A stretch of 60,095 bases of DNA from NCBI GenBank assembly GCA_905234145.1, contig CAJOGK010000002.1, positions 1-60,095 of the forward strand. The letters are read 5' to 3'. Position 1 is the stretch's first letter, and every line of letters begins with the position of its first letter. Of this stretch, positions 1 through 7,834 are shown piece after piece. Position numbers and translations under genes: made by a program. Under the pieces are notes generated by a model. The model did not search any database. It was not told where the DNA came from and saw only the letters and a list, made by a program, of their open reading frames with translations. The stretch comes from an uncultured Prevotella sp. (GTDB lineage: Bacteria > Bacteroidota > Bacteroidia > Bacteroidales > Bacteroidaceae).

Positions 1-1
1 G

Positions 2-508
2 TATTCTGCCATCGCAGAGAAGAAGGTGTTCCAAGAGGCTGCTACCCACAGCGGAATTTCTTCGGGTGTAATCAAGGCTGCTTGGGATGCAGCAGGTGAA
101 GTAATCCGCACGTGGGCCACTGAGGGTCATAGCGTACCTCTGCCCGGTCTGGGAACCATGCGCTTTGGTGTGCGTTCGAAGGCAGTAGATAACCTCGACG
201 ATGTGAAGACGGGTCTGATTACCACGCGTCGAATTATCTTCACCCCGAATGTGGAGGTAAAGGACGAGCTGAAGAATACCGCTATTCAGATCACCTGCCT
301 TGATGAGGATGGAAACGTCCTGAAGCGTGTCACCTCTGGCGATAGTGGCAATATCGAGGAAGACGGTGGTGAGCACCAATCGTCTGAGAACCCCGACAAT
401 GGCGGTGGCACCGAGAACGGTGGTGATTCAAATTCAGGCAACCAGGGTGGCAATTCCGGTGGTGGCGGTGATGACAACGGTGGAAGTCAGAGCGGCGATG
501 ACGATTAA
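2..508 (+). CDS. HU-like DNA-binding protein, 5' end outside window
   Basis: The frame is open from base 2, so the true start lies upstream of the window. The segment around GVIKAAWDAAGEVIRTWATEG and the following PLPGLGTMRFGVRSKAVD resembles the Bacteroidales HU/HIG-type nucleoid proteins. The last 50 or so residues are a low-complexity Gly/Asn/Ser/Asp tail. Such genes commonly sit beside a smalltalk peptide, as here. Stop is TAA. Function beyond DNA binding is inferred from the family. Confidence 0.75.
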   Translation, partial: YSAIAEKKVFQEAATHSGISSGVIKAAWDAAGEVIRTWATEGHSVPLPGLGTMRFGVRSKAVDNLDDVKTGLITTRRIIFTPNVEVKDELKNTAIQITCLDEDGNVLKRVTSGDSGNIEEDGGEHQSSENPDNGGGTENGGDSNSGNQGGNSGGGGDDNGGSQSGDDD

Positions 509-580
509 GCAACGGGGGAGCTCTGAGGAAGGGCTCCCCAGCCTTTAAACAGAGTATTAACTATTAAAAACTAAACGATT

Positions 581-682
581 ATGACGAAGAAAGAAACCGT
601 AAAGTGGATTGTGCAGATCATTGCATCAGTAGCTACAGCTATTCTGACCGCGCTTGGTGCGACAAGCTGCATGGGTATCTAG
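581..682 (+). CDS. Smalltalk-family mini-protein (33 aa)
   Basis: A 33-codon frame beginning MTKKETVKWIVQIIAS and ending GATSCMGI, with one hydrophobic helix and a lipobox-like Cys near the end. This matches the short smalltalk proteins found next to HU-like genes in Bacteroides and Prevotella. It starts 72 bp after the HU-like gene. Its stop codon is TAG, one of four host genes here that use TAG for termination, which contrasts with the prophage. Confidence 0.7.
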   Translation: MTKKETVKWIVQIIASVATAILTALGATSCMGI

Positions 683-769
683 CCCAAAAGAAATGTGTGT
701 TGTGTGAGATTTTTCTAGATTGGTAAGTTTTTGAAATTGATTTTTGATTCATTTTTAGAGCGAATTGGA

Positions 770-796
770 GCGAGGAGCCTGTGAAGGTTCCTCGCT
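770..796 (+). terminator. Hairpin terminator after HU/smalltalk genes
   Basis: GCGAGGAGCC at 770-779 pairs with GGTTCCTCGC at 786-795 (one G-T pair) around a 6-nt loop, followed by a T-rich stretch. Confidence 0.65.
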
Positions 797-1372
797 TCGT
801 TGTTTTGAAAAAAATAAGGGCTATCCGTGCTGATTTACACTTCAAGCCCATTAACAGAGGATGTCCCTTTATTGTTGGAGTCTACCAAAATGGTGTTAAA
901 TCAACGTACTATGCCTTACGATCATAGCCATCCTCTATGTTTTTAAAAGAAAAGGATGTGGAACATTTCTACAAGTGCACCCAAAAATGGGCCTCGTGCA
1001 ATATATACCCAAACCTTACGGAAATGGGCATCCTTTTCATTTCGGGTGCAAAGATACGAAAAAACAATGTAAAGAACAACGGATTTTGGAAGATTAACGC
1101 AATTCGACCGTAAATAAAGGCAAAACGGGGAAGAACGAGGAAGTGCGAAAATGAGGGTAACGCAAAATATGGAGAATTGGTGAAGGAGTTAGGTTTCCAA
1201 ATCGTAACCCGAAACACGTCTCATTAGAGTGGTTAAACCCCAAAGCAAAATGGGGCAGAACACAGCACCTTTCACCGCCAGTTTTTTATTCCGCAAACTG
1301 CTACATTTTGCATAGCGATGGATAGTCCAAAAGACAGTAGTTTTGCAGCCAAAAAATAAAAAGGAATAAGAA
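797..1372. other. Non-coding stretch with no supported gene
   Basis: I see no credible gene here. It holds a perfect 10-bp inverted pair, GAAAAGGATG at 949-958 and CATCCTTTTC at 1029-1038, and a leftward -7-like box (TATCTTTG on the minus strand, 1049-1056) with no gene behind it. This looks like the debris of an older insertion. Confidence 0.4.
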
Positions 1373-1513
1373 ATGAGAAGTACATTCAACATTTTGTTCT
1401 ATGTGAACAAGAGTAAGGAGAAGAACGGTGTGGTTCCTGTAATGGGACGTGTGACAATTAACGGTACTCAGAGCCAATTCAGTTGTAAGGCTACCCCCTA
1501 TAGTGGCATTTGA
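1373..1513 (+). pseudogene. Tyrosine recombinase N-terminal remnant
   Basis: Begins MRSTFNILFYVNKSKEKNGV and continues with VMGRVTINGTQSQFSCK, which is the arm-binding N-terminus of Bacteroidales tyrosine integrases. The similarity stops after about 40 residues and the frame ends at TGA 1511. No SAM-like or catalytic domain follows. A -7-like TAGTTTTG lies just upstream. It marks an earlier mobile element, separate from the serine-integrase prophage. Confidence 0.7.
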
Positions 1514-1566
1514 ACTATTTTTGTTACATAAATGCTAATAAGTTTGTTACTTTGCTACTAATTTAT

Positions 1567-1574
1567 TAAATTTG
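1567..1574 (+). promoter_or_regulatory. Bacteroidetes -7 box for the XRE/BspA genes
   Basis: TAAATTTG followed by CACACGAAAC fits the TAnnTTTG -7 consensus of the Bacteroidetes primary sigma factor. It lies 37 bp before the XRE start. Confidence 0.6.
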
Positions 1575-1611
1575 CACACGAAACGCCTATAAATGATAGA
1601 TTTCTACTAAA

Positions 1612-1809
1612 ATGAAAGAGTATAAGCATTATAATCGCATTAAGTCTGTCTTGGCAGAAAAGAATAAGACAGGAACTTGGCTATCAGAACAGATGGGCCG
1701 CAATCTAGGAACTATATCACGATGGATGACCAATAAGGTTCAGCCATCCGTTGAAATCGCCAAGTATCTCGACGTGGATGTGAGGGAGTTATTGGTGGCA
1801 TCAAAGTGA
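1612..1809 (+). CDS. Small XRE-family HTH regulator (65 aa)
   Basis: A minimal helix-turn-helix domain: NRIKSVLAEKNKTGTWLSEQ then GTISRWMTNKVQPSVEIAKY form the scaffold and recognition helices of an XRE/Cro-type domain. There is no C-terminal effector domain. It sits 62 bp upstream of the interrupted BspA gene, so it may regulate that locus; this is inference from position. Confidence 0.75.
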   Translation: MKEYKHYNRIKSVLAEKNKTGTWLSEQMGRNLGTISRWMTNKVQPSVEIAKYLDVDVRELLVASK

Positions 1810-1871
1810 TTATCCCCATCTTTAGTGTTAAAGAATAATTATGTTTATTTCTAAACAATGATATTGATACA

Positions 1872-2726
1872 ATGAAAAAAGAAAAAGGGTTTTACATACA
1901 ACAATATCATAATAAGTGGAGAATTGGAGAATATTCATTCCTGAATGATGATAATAGTACTGTTCATTTTAGAGGATGGGAAGTTGGAAAAAATTGCATT
2001 CAAGCTTCGTGTTTTGAAACAAGTGACACTTACTTTGTAAATGCCATTAAAAAGAATCCTTTATTTCCTATTTCTATTGAATTATGGGAAAGGGTGAAAT
2101 CAATAATAACTAATCTTGTTCACGACATAAAAGATGCAGTTCAGATTCAGCCCTCCCATCCATTTGACATCAAATATGGGCAATGCTATTATTGCCTTAC
2201 TGAATGCAATTTAGACATTGGTCGCTTTAGATTACCATATGAACAACATATGCCACTCGTTGATAGTGCTTACATTTTGGATTTAAGGGAAGAAGATTGG
2301 TTTTTAAGTATTTTACAAGATAAAATGGGGCTTCCTGATTATGAAAATCTAATCCAATTAAATAATTGTATATATGATGATTGTATTAAACGAATAGAAA
2401 ACACAATTTCATTGTTATTGCATTCTATTACAACTTCTATTCCGAAAAGCAAAGAAAATATGGTGAAAGAAGATCTTTCGCTGCAAGATTATCTCAATTC
2501 CAAAGTTACAAAAGAGGAGTTAAAAAATGCATGGATGGATGAATTTAGAGTTAAATATAGTGCCGATAGAAAACGATTATTGGAAAATACGAATTGGCTT
2601 GAAGATTATAACATACAAGAAGGTACAAAAGTTATCTGTGACGATGCCTTTAGAAGGTGTGATGAATTGATTTCAATAAACATTCCAAATAGCGTAGTCA
2701 CACAAAACTTTTTATTATGCAATTGA
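1872..2726 (+). pseudogene. BspA-like LRR protein, 5' half (interrupted by prophage)
   Basis: Residues 1-250 are a non-repeat N-terminal region without a signal peptide. From about residue 252 (EGTKVICDDAFRRCDEL) a BspA/LRR_5-type repeat begins, then breaks off at INIPNSVV. The prophage junction is inside codon 276 (2697-2699); the last eight codons plus TAA are phage DNA. Joining base 2698 to base 34173 continues the frame as SVVTIGDNAFMICRKL, a normal repeat, giving 612 codons. The AT-rich composition differs from the core genes further right. In the lysogen this would make at most a 284-residue truncated product. Confidence 0.85.
2693..2724. other. attL: attL (left prophage junction)
   Basis: Host BspA sequence meets phage DNA at the core cgtagt (2693-2698), also present at the right end (34167-34172). 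The phage-side arm ATTATGCAATT is at 2714-2724 and is the exact inverse of the arm at 34145-34155. The dyad centre falls on GT (2697-2698), which is the likely crossover dinucleotide. Confidence 0.85.
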
Positions 2727-2792
2727 AATTAAACTCCTTTAACAGTTTATCGGGAAAGATGCCCGATTTTGTAATCTGGGAATTTACAAAAA

Positions 2793-2831
2793 TGAGCATA
2801 TACACATAAGATGTACGTGCGTATATGCTCA
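2793..2831 (-). terminator. Terminator-like hairpin at the left prophage end
   Basis: TGAGCATATAC (2793-2803) pairs perfectly with GTATATGCTCA (2821-2831) around a 17-nt loop, just beyond the stop of the last minus-strand phage gene. Confidence 0.6.
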
Positions 2832-2840
2832 CTGCTTACT

Positions 2841-3134
2841 TTATCCTATTGTTGGCTCTGTGTTGCCAAACAAAACTTCATTCTCAATGCTCCACGAAAG
2901 CAATATTGTAAATTCTGGCTCAACACCACCTGTTACATAACTGCCTTTGACTTCAATTAACTGTATGTCATCATCAGTTTCGTCAATCTCATACGGTGCC
3001 GCTTGAATGTATTTGACTTCAATACTTTTCAAGTCTGTTTTGACTTCTTTAGTGAGATACTTCAATAGCACTTCATTAACTGCCGCGCTGCATTGTACTG
3101 ACAATTCCCGAACGCTTAAATTTTCCAATTTCAT
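2841..3134 (-). CDS. Phage hypothetical protein (97 aa)
   Basis: I do not recognise a family. It starts MKLENLSVRELSVQC, is acidic in the middle (DETDDD), and ends TAA with no in-frame TAG. It is the last gene of the left minus-strand block and the one nearest the left attachment site. A recombination directionality factor is conceivable from position alone. Confidence 0.6.
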   Translation of the reverse strand: MKLENLSVRELSVQCSAAVNEVLLKYLTKEVKTDLKSIEVKYIQAAPYEIDETDDDIQLIEVKGSYVTGGVEPEFTILLSWSIENEVLFGNTEPTIG

Positions 3135-3229
3135 AATATTCGTTTTTTATAAGTTTATAATGTGAGCCGCAAACGTCACCGAGGTCATTATAAATCGAAC
3201 ACACCCATACCAACATTTTACGGCTCTGT

Positions 3230-3637
3230 TTATTCTTTCAGTTTTTCGATTTCTTGACGTAAACGCTCTATCTCTTTTTGTGCTTCTGTAACAAACTCCG
3301 CATCTGCTTTTTGCTGTTCGTTTAACTCTGCCATTTTCTTTTCAAACTCACTGTCATCAGTGATTAGATTCTGATAGTTTCTGATGTGATACTTTTTTCG
3401 TTGCTCGAATTTCTCCAGACGCTTGCTTGCTGCATCAAACAACTGCTGCACTTCTTTCAGTTCTTTTTCTTTGTCTTCTAATTGACGTTTGACATTGTAG
3501 CCTTTGACTTTCTCATATTGAGTGATAAAGTCTTCTATGTGTGACAAAAAAACGTCTTCTTTCATACCAGCGTTTCTTGCTCTCTCAAAGAGTTCACGAA
3601 AACGATTATACAAATATATTTCCTCTCTGAATATCAT
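3230..3637 (-). CDS. Phage coiled-coil hypothetical protein (135 aa)
   Basis: The start MIFREEIYLYNRF at 3637 overlaps the upstream gene's TGA as ATGA, which favours it over a GTG 12 bp upstream. Most of the protein from residue 50 on is a predicted coiled coil rich in Glu, Lys and Gln (heptads in KELKEVQQLFDAASKRLEKF). No TAG. Function unknown. Confidence 0.65.
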   Translation of the reverse strand: MIFREEIYLYNRFRELFERARNAGMKEDVFLSHIEDFITQYEKVKGYNVKRQLEDKEKELKEVQQLFDAASKRLEKFEQRKKYHIRNYQNLITDDSEFEKKMAELNEQQKADAEFVTEAQKEIERLRQEIEKLKE

Positions 3638-4116
3638 AAGTGTACGCACTGAAACTTAGTCTTAATGATTTCTACTTCTCCAGACGGCCCGTTTACTTCT
3701 ACACTATAGTCAAAATACATTGTATCGCCAGTATCGAAAACTAACGTCCACTTTCGTAAGTCTATCGCTTGCGCTTCCCACGAATCTTTTTGCTTGTCAG
3801 TATGAGTTTCAAATAATATGATTTCGTCTTCTTTGAAATTCGTTAGCAATTTTAAGAATAGACCATTGTCACCGCCAAGATGTGCGGGACCGTGTGCTTG
3901 AATTGTATCGGCTAAACAGTCATACTCTATTTGTCTGCATCGTTTGCCGTCTGCTGTTGTGCCGTATGTGATTTGTGGATTGCCGTTTGCTTTGCGGAAA
4001 TCATCAAAGTGACAGACTTCTTTCGGTGCTGTCTGGGTGCTGTCATCATCAGACTTTGAGCAACCGACAATGACTGCTGCAATAATGACTGCTGACAGAT
4101 ATACTAACTTTCTCAT
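3634..4116 (-). CDS. Phage-encoded lipoprotein (160 aa)
   Basis: MRKLVYLSAVIIAAVIVGCS is a type II signal peptide with lipobox Cys at about residue 19, followed by a SKSDDDS acidic stretch like Bacteroidetes surface-export signals. The mature part is unrecognised. The start at 4116 is chosen over an in-frame start 17 codons upstream because the signal peptide begins there and a -7 box sits 20 bp ahead. Its own promoter suggests expression in the lysogen, for example as a superinfection or conversion factor; that is inference. Confidence 0.7.
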   Translation of the reverse strand: MRKLVYLSAVIIAAVIVGCSKSDDDSTQTAPKEVCHFDDFRKANGNPQITYGTTADGKRCRQIEYDCLADTIQAHGPAHLGGDNGLFLKLLTNFKEDEIILFETHTDKQKDSWEAQAIDLRKWTLVFDTGDTMYFDYSVEVNGPSGEVEIIKTKFQCVHL

Positions 4117-4136
4117 ACTTGTTTGCTTTTGTGCTG

Positions 4137-4144
4137 CAAAGATA
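4137..4144 (-). promoter_or_regulatory. -7 box for the lipoprotein gene
   Basis: TATCTTTG on the minus strand, 20 bp upstream of the lipoprotein start. Confidence 0.6.
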
Positions 4145-4198
4145 CGAAAAAGTTTTGGAAAGAACACAGATAAATACTAAAAATCAAATTCAGACAAA

Positions 4199-4357
4199 AT
4201 GAAAAATGCAATTATCTTAATTCTGATTTTCTTGGCGTTCGTAAAGTTCCCAACGATTGCACTTGCTGTTGTTGGTACGCTCGCCGCAACTGTACTGCTT
4301 GCAATGCTTGGCGTTGTAAATTTAAAAATCAATTATAAGACTGATGACAATGTATAA
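4199..4357 (+). CDS. Small membrane protein (52 aa)
   Basis: Starts MKNAIILILIFLAFVKFPTI and continues with a second hydrophobic stretch, so it is nearly all membrane helix, ending in a short polar tail and TAA at 4355. It overlaps the following zinc-ribbon gene by a few codons. It lies divergent from the lipoprotein gene. Function unknown. Confidence 0.5.
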   Translation: MKNAIILILIFLAFVKFPTIALAVVGTLAATVLLAMLGVVNLKINYKTDDNV

Positions 4358-4568
4358 TTTTAACTGCTGCCCGATGTGCGGGTACAATGAGCCTTTAATA
4401 TGGCTGAACACTGACCAACTGTTTGACGATGGTGACAGTGACGATGACGCTTTAGTACATCACTATCGCTGCCCGCGCTGCGGGTGTGACATTGACGTTA
4501 CAGAGCCAGTGAAAGAAGACAAAGAAACGACTTTCAGAGAGTGTTGGGAGTCAGAAAAGAGTGTTTGA
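4344..4568 (+). CDS. Zinc-ribbon protein (74 aa)
   Basis: Two CxxC knuckles (CPMC near residue 9 and CPRC near residue 44) form a rubredoxin-like zinc ribbon with an acidic linker. The start may be 4344 or 4350. The last 18 bases overlap convergently with the methyltransferase gene on the other strand. Short restriction-alleviation-type zinc ribbons in phages look like this, but I cannot assign it firmly. Confidence 0.6.
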   Translation: MTMYNFNCCPMCGYNEPLIWLNTDQLFDDGDSDDDALVHHYRCPRCGCDIDVTEPVKEDKETTFRECWESEKSV

Positions 4569-5657
4569 CGTAACTGATTTTGTTTGCTGTTTCTGAATCA
4601 CTACATAATAAGTTTTTATGTTAGTGCCAGATTCAGAAAAAGCACCCTAATCAATTTCGTGGACTTCACCACAAACAGACTGCAAGAAATCTCTAAACTG
4701 CTGAGATTTCTTGTCTTGGCTGTGCTACCAATGCGGTGACATTATAGCAACTAATCTGCCACCATCAGACAAATGCTCATACATTCGTAATACGTGCGTA
4801 ATGTCTTGGTTTTTGCTGAACGGTGGATTTGCTATAATATAATCATACTTGACAGACAAGTCACTCTGTAAGAAATCATCACCTATAATATTGACGTGCT
4901 ACATCTTTTGCAGCACTTTTTTGTTTTCCTGCATTGCTTCGTATACATCAAACTTGACATTATCATTGATATGCTGTACTGCTTTTATCAGTGCTCCTTG
5001 TCCTGCTGATGGTTCCAATATCTTAGCATTGTCTTTGATACGTCCTAAGTGTTGTGCAACTTCATCTGCAACTGCTTTAGGTGTTGCAAAAAACTGAAAG
5101 TCTTTCTTTTCTTGCAGATAGTCTTTGCCACTGAGTAACTGTCTGAGCACATCGTTTGCATCTGTTGTATCTGAAAAGACAAAGCCTTGTGTCTTTCCGC
5201 TTTTCCACTTCCCGCCGACTGCTTCCAACTGCTTCTTAACTTCATCATAAATCTGTCTGTCAAGTTGCTCTGTCGGTAGATGTAAGACGTTATCATTGAC
5301 AGTGCATTTCTTCCAGACTGATTCAATGTCTTTCAGAGTCGCTTTTGGCTGTCCCTGCCTCTTTGATTTTTGCTTGTCTTTATAGTCTTCGTCTGTCATA
5401 CCCATAGAACGTGTATAGGCTTCTATTTGACTGTTGAAATACTCTGAACGGCGTGTTTCGTGTTTGATAAGTTCGACTATTCTGTCAATACCCTCTAAGT
5501 GCTCGACTGACTCAATGTTATAGTATATGTCTGTGAGTGAAACACCGCTGACGGCTTTGAGTTCCAAAGCAGACATAATTGAATGTAGTACACTGTCACT
5601 GTCGGAAACGTCCGATGCTCTGACAGTTAAATCGATGCTGATTTTATAGTCTTTCAT
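4551..5657 (-). CDS. Adenine-specific DNA methyltransferase with 3 in-frame TAGs (368 aa)
   Basis: The AdoMet motif ILEPSAGQGAL lies near residues 213-223. The catalytic motif NPPF (277-280) lies after the first TAG (4899-4901, codon 253). Two more TAGs follow at 4725-4727 (codon 311, after MSPHW) and 4647-4649 (codon 337, before GAFSESGTNIKT). That last segment is the usual C-terminal signature of this N6-adenine methyltransferase family. Standard-code translation would stop before the active site. Stop is TGA at 4551-4553. Likely protects phage DNA from restriction. Confidence 0.85.
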
Positions 5658-5687
5658 TACCGTATTTATTAAGTAAAAGACAGCCGA

Positions 5688-5981
5688 TTAAGACTGTCTC
5701 TTTTCTATTTCTGACTGCAAATCGTCTATTTTGACAACATCTGCTTTATTATTTGAAATATCAAATAAACCAAGACTATTACATTCTACAAATTTATCTT
5801 CTGAACTATCCCAAATCAGATAACCAACAATTATATATTCGTGAATACCACATACAAAACCAACTGTATTATCATCTACAGAAAAAATATCTACTTGTCG
5901 AATTATCAAATTGGGACATTTTTCGTTAAAATATTGTTTTATATAAACATCGATATACTCATTTTTATCTGTTAATATCAT
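5688..5981 (-). CDS. Phage hypothetical protein (97 aa)
   Basis: Starts MILTDKNEYIDVYIKQY. Alternating hydrophobic strands and several aromatic residues suggest a small beta-rich fold, but I recognise no family. No TAG; stop TAA. A -7 box lies about 35 bp upstream. Confidence 0.6.
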   Translation of the reverse strand: MILTDKNEYIDVYIKQYFNEKCPNLIIRQVDIFSVDDNTVGFVCGIHEYIIVGYLIWDSSEDKFVECNSLGLFDISNNKADVVKIDDLQSEIEKRQS

Positions 5982-6013
5982 AATCTGTAAAGTTTAAAAT
6001 GTTATACGTGCTG

Positions 6014-6021
6014 CAAAGATA
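6014..6021 (-). promoter_or_regulatory. -7 box upstream of the 5981 gene
   Basis: TATCTTTG on the minus strand, 33 bp before the start at 5981. Confidence 0.5.
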
Positions 6022-6059
6022 CAAATATTATCTGAAACTAATGCAGATAAAATGAAACT

Positions 6060-6470
6060 TTATACTTTATACTCATTTGTCACTGTCACCATCTTCAGCG
6101 GTTTGGCAGTGAAATACTTATAACTTATATAAGTCGGCTTGATGACTGCTTGTTTCACAATCCACTGTTTGTGTAGATGTGACGGTATCTCTGCCACTAC
6201 ATCTTCATCAAGGTGCTCAATTCCACGAGAGTCTATTTTCAAAATCACACATTTGTCAAGTAGAAACAACTGATTGCGGCATATATCATCTGCAACTGTA
6301 GTTTTAGCAATGCCCTCTGTGACTACACCATCACGAATAATTGCAGTTTCGTACTGATATGTGCAATTCTGAAAGACGAAAATCTCACCATCTTCGTTTG
6401 CTTGCAAGCCATTGTTAAGAATGCTTTGCAAGTTCTCTTTAGATGTGATATGATAGTAATACTTTCTCAT
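6060..6470 (-). CDS. Putative ADP-ribosyltransferase-fold protein (136 aa)
   Basis: The N-terminus RKYYYHITSKENLQSILNNG resembles the opening strand-helix of ART-fold proteins such as DUF4433/DarT and RNA 2'-phosphotransferases, where YHiT...l..Il..GL is typical. Later residues (CVILKIDSRGIE, then HLHKQWIVKQAVIKP) fit the central strands. Catalytic residues cannot be confirmed by eye. No TAG. It could act in host take-over or defence evasion; that is speculation. Confidence 0.45.
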   Translation of the reverse strand: MRKYYYHITSKENLQSILNNGLQANEDGEIFVFQNCTYQYETAIIRDGVVTEGIAKTTVADDICRNQLFLLDKCVILKIDSRGIEHLDEDVVAEIPSHLHKQWIVKQAVIKPTYISYKYFTAKPLKMVTVTNEYKV

Positions 6471-6481
6471 ACGATTTTGTA

Positions 6482-6507
6482 AGCACCCGCCACCGCTGAC
6501 GGGTGCT
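6482..6507 (-). terminator. Hairpin between two phage genes
   Basis: AGCACCCG (6482-6489) pairs with CGGGTGCT (6500-6507), just after the stop of the gene at 6521-7072. Confidence 0.5.
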
Positions 6508-6520
6508 CGTTAATGACACT

Positions 6521-7072
6521 TTAAGACTGTCTGCTTGTCTGATGCTTACGACCACGATGCAACGTATGACCGTACAGTCTGAGACTTCTGCCCTCCTGCT
6601 TCTGCTGCTCCGCTTTCAGTGCTTCGTACTTTTCAAACAACTCGGCGTGCTCGCTTTTGAAAGCGTTGACCGCTGCTTCTGCTTGCTGTGCTGCTTGCTC
6701 TGCTTTCTTACGTTCTGTCTCTCGCACTGCTTCCACTGTCGCTTGCAGTTGCTTGATGATTTCATTGACTGTCACGTCACGCACGTCTGCAAGTTCGCTG
6801 ATGACTGCAAAGCATTTCTCTGCTTCTGACTGCTTCTGCTTCGTCTTCGACTCTGCACCACGATTCAGACGCGCCTGACTGCGCTTAGACGCTTTCTCAG
6901 TATGAGCGTCAATCTGCTTGGCGAGGTCTTCCTCATCATCGTAACTGATGACATACACTCTGCCTGGCTTTTGCGCTCTGCACCACCACGCACTTAACTT
7001 GTTCCCGTACTCAGTTGGTAACTGACCCATTGCAGCCGCTAACTGCTGCTTGTTTTCAATAGTTTTTTTCAT
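6521..7072 (-). CDS. Phage coiled-coil hypothetical protein (183 aa)
   Basis: After an N-terminal segment that includes YGNKLSAWWCRAQKPGRVYV, the protein is a long Ala/Glu/Lys/Gln coiled coil (about residues 60-170) with a basic C-terminus. It begins two bases after the stop of the upstream gene, so the two are probably co-translated. No TAG, stop TAA. Function unknown. Confidence 0.6.
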   Translation of the reverse strand: MKKTIENKQQLAAAMGQLPTEYGNKLSAWWCRAQKPGRVYVISYDDEEDLAKQIDAHTEKASKRSQARLNRGAESKTKQKQSEAEKCFAVISELADVRDVTVNEIIKQLQATVEAVRETERKKAEQAAQQAEAAVNAFKSEHAELFEKYEALKAEQQKQEGRSLRLYGHTLHRGRKHQTSRQS

Positions 7073-7074
7073 AA

Positions 7075-7557
7075 TTACTTATTTTTAGAAATTAATAATG
7101 ATTTGAATACTTCGTATAAAGTTGGTACAATGATACTGTTTCCACCCTGCTTGTAGAGTTCTTTGTCTGTGTTCACAGTCCGCATCTTCTGCACGTCTTC
7201 ACTACTTACGCCCATAAACTTCAAATACTCTGCGGGTGTCAATCGTCTCATTCTTAGAAACTGATTCGCTTGCAGTTCTTTCACCGCTTGCAGTATCTTC
7301 GGACGTGCTGCATTACTGATTTTCTTTCCGTCAAGTCTGCCACATCTTATATACTTAATAAAATAACCGTTTATGTCATCTGTCGGGACTTGCTCACCGT
7401 TTTCAGTCTGCCAGACTTCTAACACCATCGGCGCGGGAAAATGACCCGTGCTGATTGCATAACGCCAATCTTTATTTTCGTACCCCGTTGCCATCAGCGT
7501 GGTAATGCTACCGTCTCGCTTTAGCGGTGTCAATGTTATCGTTTTAACTTTCTTCAT
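7075..7557 (-). CDS. Stand-alone C5-cytosine-methyltransferase-like C-terminal domain (160 aa)
   Basis: The C-terminal part, RRLTPAEYLKFMGVSSEDV then LYKQGGNSIIVPTLYEVFKSL, matches motifs IX and X of C5-cytosine methyltransferases. The region before it may be a target-recognition segment. The AdoMet motif I, the PC catalytic loop and the ENV motif are absent, and a TAA 12 bases upstream of the ATG blocks an extension. No partner half is visible nearby. Either a fragment fixed for another use or half of a split enzyme. Confidence 0.55.
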   Translation of the reverse strand: MKKVKTITLTPLKRDGSITTLMATGYENKDWRYAISTGHFPAPMVLEVWQTENGEQVPTDDINGYFIKYIRCGRLDGKKISNAARPKILQAVKELQANQFLRMRRLTPAEYLKFMGVSSEDVQKMRTVNTDKELYKQGGNSIIVPTLYEVFKSLLISKNK

Positions 7558-7624
7558 TGTTACTGCTTAACCGTGTTGCAGTTAGGGCTGATATATTATT
7601 AATATTGTTACTGTCTCTCTGGAA

Positions 7625-7654
7625 AGCAGAGCGGCTTTCGCAAGTGGCTCTGCT
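7625..7654 (-). promoter_or_regulatory. Leader hairpin of the left minus-strand block
   Basis: AGCAGAGC (7625-7632) pairs with GCTCTGCT (7647-7654) inside the roughly 150-nt leader between the minus-strand -7 box and the ATG at 7557. Could be an attenuator or a protein-binding stem. Confidence 0.4.
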
Positions 7655-7713
7655 ATGAGAATAAAAATTAACTTTAATTTATATCAATCAGAAATCACGC
7701 TTGATTTCGAGTG

Positions 7714-7721
7714 CAAATATA
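7714..7721 (-). promoter_or_regulatory. Leftward -7 box for the 7557-2841 block
   Basis: TATATTTG on the minus strand, divergent from the rightward box at 7804 and about 85 bp away. Confidence 0.5.
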
Positions 7722-7803
7722 GTATGAAAAAACATAAGTCGTATCACTTAGACCGAATGTTTAATAATTGTTAATTCCGTGTACTGTCCACAAAAATTTT
7801 CAT

Positions 7804-7811
7804 TAACTTTG
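7804..7811 (+). promoter_or_regulatory. Rightward -7 box for the 7835 gene
   Basis: TAACTTTG, 23 bp upstream of the ATG at 7835. Confidence 0.6.
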
Positions 7812-7834
7812 CGACCGAAAAAAGTGCATTTATT

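Noticed and set aside
286..512. Minus-strand Pro- or His-rich frames opposite the HU-like gene
   Set aside because: They mirror the low-complexity Gly/Asn tail of the real gene.
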